64,000 bases of DNA from contig CAIOVX010000022.1 of assembly GCA_903861835.1 (NCBI GenBank), forward strand, positions 1-64,000, given 5' to 3'. Under the pieces are notes generated by a model. That model saw only the letters and a list, made by a program, of their open reading frames with translations. It was not told the origin of the DNA and searched no databases. The translations under genes and the position numbers were made by a program. Origin of the DNA: Candidatus Firestoneibacteriota bacterium. GTDB taxonomy: Bacteria; Oederibacteriota; D2-FULL-39-29; CAIOVX01. How positions within the stretch are numbered: position 1 is the first letter of the stretch; each line of letters opens with the position of its first letter. This document shows positions 59,760 to 64,000 of this stretch, in pieces.

Positions 59760-60398
59760 ATGAAAGCCGGCGAGGCTGAGAGACTTTCAAAACTCATCCA
59801 AACCGAAGAAGTGCTCTGGAATTCAGGTCTGAAATATATAGCGGGGGTTGACGAAGTCGGGAGGGGCCCAATGGCCGGCCCGGTCGTTGCCTCCGCTGTT
59901 TTATTTTCGGCAGACATCCTCCCGCGTCTTATTAATTTTGCCGGCGTCAATGATTCAAAGAAAGTACCTGAAGCAAAACGCGAGGTTTTGAGCGAAATTA
60001 TCAGGGCCGGAGCAGTTTCTTTCGGGATTGGCATTGTTGACGAACGTGAAATAGACAGGATTAATATCCTCCGGGCCTCCCTTCTGGCAATGAAAAAGGC
60101 TGTTTTAGCCCTTAAGTTTGCTCCTTCGCACATCCTCGTGGACGGCCCCTATATAATTTCAAAAGATCTTCCCCCCCAAACAGCGATAATCGGCGGCGAC
60201 GCCAAGTGTTTCTCCATAGCAGCCGCTTCTGTTGTGGCCAAAGTCTTCAGGGACAATATTATGGCGGAATACCACTTAAAATTCCCGGAGTACAATTTTA
60301 GGAAGAACAAAGGCTACGGTACCGCCGAGCATATGGCGGCCATAAAGAGGGTGGGGCTATGTCCGATACACCGAAAAAGCTTTGGAAGAAAAGATTAG
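59760..60398 (+). CDS. rnhB: Ribonuclease HII
   Basis: A 212-residue nuclease that cuts RNA in RNA-DNA hybrids and removes misincorporated ribonucleotides. ATG 59760 is chosen; an upstream in-frame ATG (59688) reads the Ala/Pro repeat of rplS in another frame as Arg-rich sequence. Active-site motifs: YIAGVDEVGRGPMAGPVVAS (Asp, Glu), HILVDGPYI (Asp), SIAAASVVAKVFRD. Its end overlaps yraN by 40 bp. Confidence 0.94.
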   Translation: MKAGEAERLSKLIQTEEVLWNSGLKYIAGVDEVGRGPMAGPVVASAVLFSADILPRLINFAGVNDSKKVPEAKREVLSEIIRAGAVSFGIGIVDEREIDRINILRASLLAMKKAVLALKFAPSHILVDGPYIISKDLPPQTAIIGGDAKCFSIAAASVVAKVFRDNIMAEYHLKFPEYNFRKNKGYGTAEHMAAIKRVGLCPIHRKSFGRKD

Positions 60399-60730
60399 GC
60401 GCCTTTGGTGAAGATCTGGCCAGGGATTATCTCGCGCGGGAAGGCTACAAGATCCTGGACTCCAACTGGGAATGCGACTACGGCGAGCTGGATATTGTGG
60501 CTAAACTCAAGGATACTTTTGTTATTGTTGAGGTGAAGACTGTCTCGCCGGGCAAGACCGAATCGGCCGCGGATACCGTAGGCAAAACCAAGCAGAAACA
60601 CATACAGAGATGCGCGGAACTTTACCTGAAAGACGAGAAATCAGTTTACAATTGCAGGTTCGATGTCATTGCTATAGAATATGAGAAAGGGACTGAGCCG
60701 AAACTGAACCACATAATTGATGCGTTCTGA
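60359..60730 (+). CDS. yraN: YraN/UPF0102 family nuclease-like protein
   Basis: A 123-residue protein of the PD-(D/E)xK superfamily: LGAFGEDLARDYLAREGYKI, ECDYGELDIVAKLKD (Glu, Asp), TFVIVEVKTVSPG (Glu-x-Lys), and RFDVIAIEYEKG. Regularly next to rnhB in bacterial genomes, as here. Biochemical role not settled; a DNA-processing part is assumed. Starts 40 bp inside rnhB. Confidence 0.92.
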   Translation: MSDTPKKLWKKRLGAFGEDLARDYLAREGYKILDSNWECDYGELDIVAKLKDTFVIVEVKTVSPGKTESAADTVGKTKQKHIQRCAELYLKDEKSVYNCRFDVIAIEYEKGTEPKLNHIIDAF

Positions 60731-60764
60731 ATGTGAGTGCTGGACAAGTAAACAGTTTGATGCC

Positions 60765-60841
60765 ACCGATATAGGCCGATTACACCGATAAATCTTTAGG
60801 GGTCTATCGGTGTCATCAAATTCACTTCATCGGTGTAATCA
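60765..60841. repeat. GATTACACCGATA / TATCGGTGTAATC repeat
   Basis: Words CCGATATAGGCCGATTACACCGAT on the left face TATCGGTGTCATC and CATCGGTGTAATC on the right. Same words as 8914-8951. In the 135-bp gap before mlaE. Confidence 0.7.
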
Positions 60842-60865
60842 CGCAAAAGCCTTCGGCAAAGAAAA

Positions 60866-61642
60866 ATGACAAAATTATTTGAAAGCATAGGCAGGAAAAT
60901 ACTGATCCTTCTGGAAGAATCCGGGAAGATAACTATGCTTTTGGGACAAACCTTCTACCAGGTCTTCAGAAAACCTTCAGAATGGAAAAGCACTTTCCAT
61001 CAGATGGTCGTCATCGGAAATAATTCTCTCGGGGTTATTACAATTACCTCGCTTTCCACAGGCATGATACTTGCACTCCAGACGGGAAGCGCGCTTGAGC
61101 GGAAAATATCCGGCTCGGCTGCTTTTCTCGGAGGCATAGTATCGCTTGCTCTTGCCAGAGAGCTAGCCCCGGTTTTGATAGGGCTGGTAATGGCGGGAAA
61201 GATAGGCTCCGCTATTGCGGCCGAGATAGGGACCATGAATGTTACCGAGCAGGTCGATGCCCTTCGCACCATGGGGACCAACCCCGTAAAGTACCTTGTG
61301 GTGCCGAGATTTCTCGCGGCGCTTGTTATGCTTCCGGTTTTGACTGTCTACGCGGATCTTCTCGGAATTTTGGGAGGCATGTTTATAAGCGTCTCAAGTT
61401 TTGACGGCAGTTCCGGCTCTTTCTTTGAGAGCATGAATATGTACCTTCGCGTCAGCGATGTTTACAAGGGTCTTTTCAAAACCATATTTTTCGGCGGCAT
61501 TATTTCTACCATCGGCTGCTACAAAGGATTTGAAACTCAAGGCGGGGCGGAAGGCGTCGGAAAGTCAACAACCTCTTCCGTGGTTGTCTCGTCAATGCTG
61601 ATTCTCACGGCAGATTACCTGCTTACGTGGTTCCTCTGGTGA
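60866..61642 (+). CDS. mlaE: MlaE-family ABC permease
   Basis: A 258-residue inner-membrane permease of the phospholipid-transport system. N-terminal amphipathic helix, then about five membrane segments. The conserved core is seen: LARELAPVLIGLVMAGKIGS, AIAAEIGTMNVTEQVDALRT, MGTNPVKYLVVPRFLAAL. Gene order E-F-D is the standard mla order. No mlaB or mlaC homologue lies within the window. Confidence 0.93.
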   Translation: MTKLFESIGRKILILLEESGKITMLLGQTFYQVFRKPSEWKSTFHQMVVIGNNSLGVITITSLSTGMILALQTGSALERKISGSAAFLGGIVSLALARELAPVLIGLVMAGKIGSAIAAEIGTMNVTEQVDALRTMGTNPVKYLVVPRFLAALVMLPVLTVYADLLGILGGMFISVSSFDGSSGSFFESMNMYLRVSDVYKGLFKTIFFGGIISTIGCYKGFETQGGAEGVGKSTTSSVVVSSMLILTADYLLTWFLW

Positions 61643-61646
61643 ATTT

Positions 61647-62396
61647 ATGATAAAGATAGAGAAAATAACAAAGGTTTTTGGAGCGCAAAAAGTTCTTAAC
61701 GAGCTTGACCTTTATGTGGAGGACAAGAAAACCCTGGTGATAATAGGGCGGAGCGGCTGCGGCAAGTCAGTGCTCTTAAAGCACATGACCGGTCTTATAA
61801 AACCAGACTCCGGCAGTATCTTGTTTCGCGGGAAGGATATAACCAGTCTCAGTGAGTCAGAACTCGATCCAATAAGGGTAAAGTCAGGAATGCTCTTTCA
61901 GGGCGCCGCCCTCTTTGATTCCCTAACCGTGGCCGAGAATGTAGGTTTCGCGCTAACCAGGTTTACGGAGAAGACCCCGGAAGAGATTAACGGAATTGTG
62001 AGCGAGAAACTCGCGCTTGTAGGTCTTGACGGCGTTGAGCACAAGAAGCCCGCGGAACTTTCAGGGGGAATGAAAAAGCGCGTGGGGCTTGCCAGAGCCA
62101 TCGCAATGGACCCGGAAGTAATATTCTACGATGAGCCGACAACGGGTCTTGACCCGATTATGGCAGATGTAATAAATGACCTTATAGTTGAGTTAAAACA
62201 AAAACTTAAGATAACGGGCGTTGTTGTGACGCACGATATGAAAAGCGCCTATAAGATAGGCGACAAAATTGCTATGATGTATGAAGGCAGGATTGTTGAG
62301 ATTGGAACACCGGAAGAGATCCGGAATACAAAAAATCCTGTAGTCAGGCAGTTTATAACCGGTTCCGCGGTCGGGCCGATCCAAGTGTTCGGTTGA
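61647..62396 (+). CDS. mlaF: MlaF-family ABC ATPase
   Basis: A 249-residue ATPase. Walker A IIGRSGCGKSVLLKH, signature LSGGMKKRVGLARAIAMDP, Walker B VIFYDEPTTGLDP, switch VVVTHDMKSA. The GMKKRVGLARA form is typical of MlaF. It drives the MlaE permease encoded 4 bp upstream. Confidence 0.94.
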   Translation: MIKIEKITKVFGAQKVLNELDLYVEDKKTLVIIGRSGCGKSVLLKHMTGLIKPDSGSILFRGKDITSLSESELDPIRVKSGMLFQGAALFDSLTVAENVGFALTRFTEKTPEEINGIVSEKLALVGLDGVEHKKPAELSGGMKKRVGLARAIAMDPEVIFYDEPTTGLDPIMADVINDLIVELKQKLKITGVVVTHDMKSAYKIGDKIAMMYEGRIVEIGTPEEIRNTKNPVVRQFITGSAVGPIQVFG

Positions 62397-62420
62397 GGGA
62401 GTTTGTTCTACGGAGGATTT

Positions 62421-63314
62421 ATGGTATTGTCAAATGAAGCGAAGGTAGGCCTCTTCACCACGCTGGCTATGGTTATATTAATCGCGTCAACCTTCTACAT
62501 GGGAGGCTTGACGGTTTTCCAGCAGGGTTATTCCGTCAATGTGCTTTTTGATTCCACTCCGGATCTTAAGACAAACGCGAAAGTAAGATACGGCGGGGGA
62601 GTTAATATCGGAAAAGTAAAAAGGCTGTACCTTAACCGCGACAATAAGATAAATGTAGAGCTGCTTGTTGATGTTGACCGCCAGCTCCCCGGCGATGTGG
62701 ATATCAGTGTCATCACCTCCGGTATGATGGGCGAGAAATTCGTGAATATTTCAGGCGGGACGAAAGCAGCCCCGCTTATCAAGGCGGGCGACACGCTGAA
62801 CGGAAAAAGCGGCGGCGGCATTGACGCGGCAATGGACAATATAAACCAGGTGTCCGCGGAATTTAAGGATGTGCTCAAGGCGCTTAGCAACATTCTCACA
62901 GGCGTTGATAAATCCGTCGTGGGTTCTGTTGAAAACGTGAACGAACTGACAAAAACAACCAAGGATATCGTTGCGAAGAGCGAGCCGGCAATAACGAAAT
63001 CTGTCAGTAATTTCCAGAAGGCCTCGGAGAACCTGACAGACGCGACTGCAAACCTTAAGGGTCTAACAGCTCAGCTGAACAAGCTGGCGAATGATATTGA
63101 CAAGAGCAATGTTCCTCAGACGATGACAAACCTCAACAAGATAAGCGTAAAACTGGACGAGACGGTGACGACGCTTGATTCCGCGGCAAAAAAACTTGAT
63201 TCCGGAGACGGCACGCTCTCAGTGCTTCTAAACGACAAGAAAATGGCTGAGGATTTAAAGGCGGTAGTGAAGGATATCAAGGATAATCCCTGGAAAATAC
63301 TTTGGAAGAGGTAA
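62421..63314 (+). CDS. mlaD: MlaD-family MCE domain protein
   Basis: A 297-residue protein with one N-terminal membrane helix (VGLFTTLAMVILIASTFYMGG), one MCE domain (VNVLFDSTPDLKTNAKVRYG ... VDISVITSGMMGEKFVNISG, about residues 35-120) and a long helical C-terminus (NLTDATANLKGLTAQLNKLA) that forms the tunnel in MCE hexamers. ATG 62421 is chosen for its CGGAGGATTT site; an ATG 6 codons earlier has none. Carries phospholipids across the periplasm with MlaEF. Confidence 0.93.
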   Translation: MVLSNEAKVGLFTTLAMVILIASTFYMGGLTVFQQGYSVNVLFDSTPDLKTNAKVRYGGGVNIGKVKRLYLNRDNKINVELLVDVDRQLPGDVDISVITSGMMGEKFVNISGGTKAAPLIKAGDTLNGKSGGGIDAAMDNINQVSAEFKDVLKALSNILTGVDKSVVGSVENVNELTKTTKDIVAKSEPAITKSVSNFQKASENLTDATANLKGLTAQLNKLANDIDKSNVPQTMTNLNKISVKLDETVTTLDSAAKKLDSGDGTLSVLLNDKKMAEDLKAVVKDIKDNPWKILWKR

Positions 63315-63337
63315 CCTTATATCCCCCTCCCCTTTAT

Positions 63338-63420
63338 CATAAGCCCTCAAGCAGAGCTTTCGGGCTTGTTTTGTTAAGAAGATACATTCACGACAAACTA
63401 CGTTTGTCGTAGCAAAATAA
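63338..63420 (+). repeat. CATAAGCC module with covarying stem
   Basis: Same scaffold as 5141-5220 and 54062-54141 (CATAAGCC, TTGTT, AAGA/GAT, hairpin, AGCAAAATAA). The palindrome is ACGACAAAC-TAC-GTTTGTCGT (63390-63410). Compared with ATGCCAGAC-TAC-GTCTGGCAT it has three changes on each arm, all paired, and the same TAC loop. The first hairpin is also replaced by a different one (AAGCCCTC...GGGCTT). Confidence 0.75.
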
Positions 63421-63479
63421 GGGGAGGGACGGGGTGGGGTTCATGCTATTCTCAACAATTAAAAGAGGAATGTTGGCTG

Positions 63480-63842
63480 GTGATTAATGAGCAGGACATA
63501 TTAAGGAGACGTGCTAAATATTTTAGAACCAATATGTCTGTATCAGAGGCATTAATGTGGAATTTGTTAAGAAACGGAAATATCCTTGGAGCAAAGTTTA
63601 GGAGACAAGTAATCAAAGGGCCCTACATACTAGATTTCTATTGTCCTGAGCTGAAACTGGCAATCGAAGTGGATGGTAAAGAGCACAATAGCATCAATAG
63701 ATTTAGAAAAGATATCATTAGAGAAGAATACCTTGGAAAATGCAAAATCAGGGTAGTAAGAATAAAGTCGGAACAAGTACAAACCGGAATTAATAATGTG
63801 TTGAAATATCTAAGCAAAGAGATACTCTTGCGGCGAAGATAA
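63480..63842 (+). CDS. DUF559 endonuclease-like protein
   Basis: A 120-residue protein of the DUF559 group with the PD-(D/E)xK-type core (PYILDFYCPELKLAIEVDGK, about residues 52-71; HNSINRFRKDIIREEYLGKC; IRVVRIKSEQV). These proteins resemble Vsr/MTH-type nucleases and are often found near repair or restriction genes. GTG start at 63480; an ATG at 63470 ends after five codons. AT-richer than neighbours, so acquisition by transfer is possible. Radical substrate or target unknown. Confidence 0.82.
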   Translation: MINEQDILRRRAKYFRTNMSVSEALMWNLLRNGNILGAKFRRQVIKGPYILDFYCPELKLAIEVDGKEHNSINRFRKDIIREEYLGKCKIRVVRIKSEQVQTGINNVLKYLSKEILLRRR

Positions 63843-63890
63843 GGTGTTAAATCGAGATTACGAAACGGAGAGAAATAACCCCCTCTCCGT

Positions 63891-63918
63891 CTCTCCCCCT
63901 TATTGAGAAGGGGGAGAG
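63891..63918 (+). other. Hairpin just upstream of the radA ribosome binding site
   Basis: CTCTCCCCCTT (63891-63901) and AAGGGGGAGAG (63908-63918) form a perfect 11-bp stem, 6-nt loop. The radA site GAAGGAGA follows 4 bp later. Matches the arrangement before ilvN (308-332). Confidence 0.65.
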
Positions 63919-63934
63919 GGTTGAAGGAGAAAAA

Positions 63935-64000
63935 GTGGCTAAGGATAAAATAGCTTTTGTGTGCCAGGAATGCGGTTATGAATCCTCGAGGTGGCTCGGC
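63935..64000 (+). CDS. radA: DNA repair protein RadA, N-terminus (partial)
   Basis: Only 22 codons are in the window. VAKDKIAFVCQECGYESSRW from a GTG start behind GAAGGAGA is the conserved start of RadA/Sms, whose first zinc-finger pair is CQECG. RadA is an ATP-dependent branch-migration helicase. The rest lies outside the window. Confidence 0.85.
   Translation, partial: MAKDKIAFVCQECGYESSRWLG

Overview
The window comes from the chromosome of an uncultured-looking, Gram-negative-type (diderm) bacterium of roughly even base composition. The diderm call rests on an outer-membrane block (TamB, BamA, Skp, LpxD, LpxC, FabZ), an MlaEFD lipid-transport operon and many lipoproteins. Low-potential iron-sulfur proteins, a NADH-oxidising NuoEF-type module and no terminal oxidase suggest an anaerobic life style (inference). 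I cannot name the phylum from sequence alone; a poorly cultured candidate phylum is my impression only.

Layout. 1-0.85 kb: end of ilvB, then ilvN and a clear terminator. 0.9-13 kb: a secreted DNRLRE-type protein, then a long co-directional cluster: anchored beta-propellers, a tiny 4-Cys membrane protein, a Tat-exported polyferredoxin, a NapH-like membrane ferredoxin, a second membrane ferredoxin, a third propeller, a NuoE-NuoF fusion and a 2Fe-2S/FAD protein that lacks the usual NAD(P)H domain. I read this as a possible trans-membrane electron-transfer system with no named relative; it is the best candidate for an undescribed system here. 13-25 kb: a glycosyltransferase, four more WPxFRGP-type propellers and a MacB-like ABC exporter, with well-formed divergent promoters at 18.16-18.23 kb. 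25-31 kb: MsrB lipoprotein, two DUF2059 proteins around a GspG-like protein, a YHS lipoprotein, and a carotenoid-desaturase-like plus RudS-like pair. 31-41 kb: an Rrf2 regulator with a secreted SGNH hydrolase, assorted accessory genes and YgiQ. 41.7-52.7 kb: envelope biogenesis operon. 52.8-63.3 kb: housekeeping genes (asd, truA, pckG, tgt-rpsP-trmD-rplS-rnhB-yraN with no rimM, mlaEFD). 63.5-64 kb: a DUF559 protein and the start of radA.

The intergenic DNA is unusual. Nearly every gap over 80 bp carries degenerate repeats of a few recognisable families: 9-bp TTNNTAACG arrays often folded around a conserved 52-bp core; nested inverted repeats of GATTACRCRGATTAG; AATTCGAA words; CTCTCCCCC/GGGGGAGAG hairpins; and compound-hairpin modules. 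Among the last are a 120-bp unit present twice with one mismatch, and a hairpin whose stem shows three compensatory base changes between copies. None of these overlaps a convincing gene. Several promoters have extended -10 elements, and two start codons (ygiQ, truA) lie where transcription should begin, which suggests leaderless mRNAs.

Coordinates of repeats and promoters were read by eye. No alignment, folding or database search was run.
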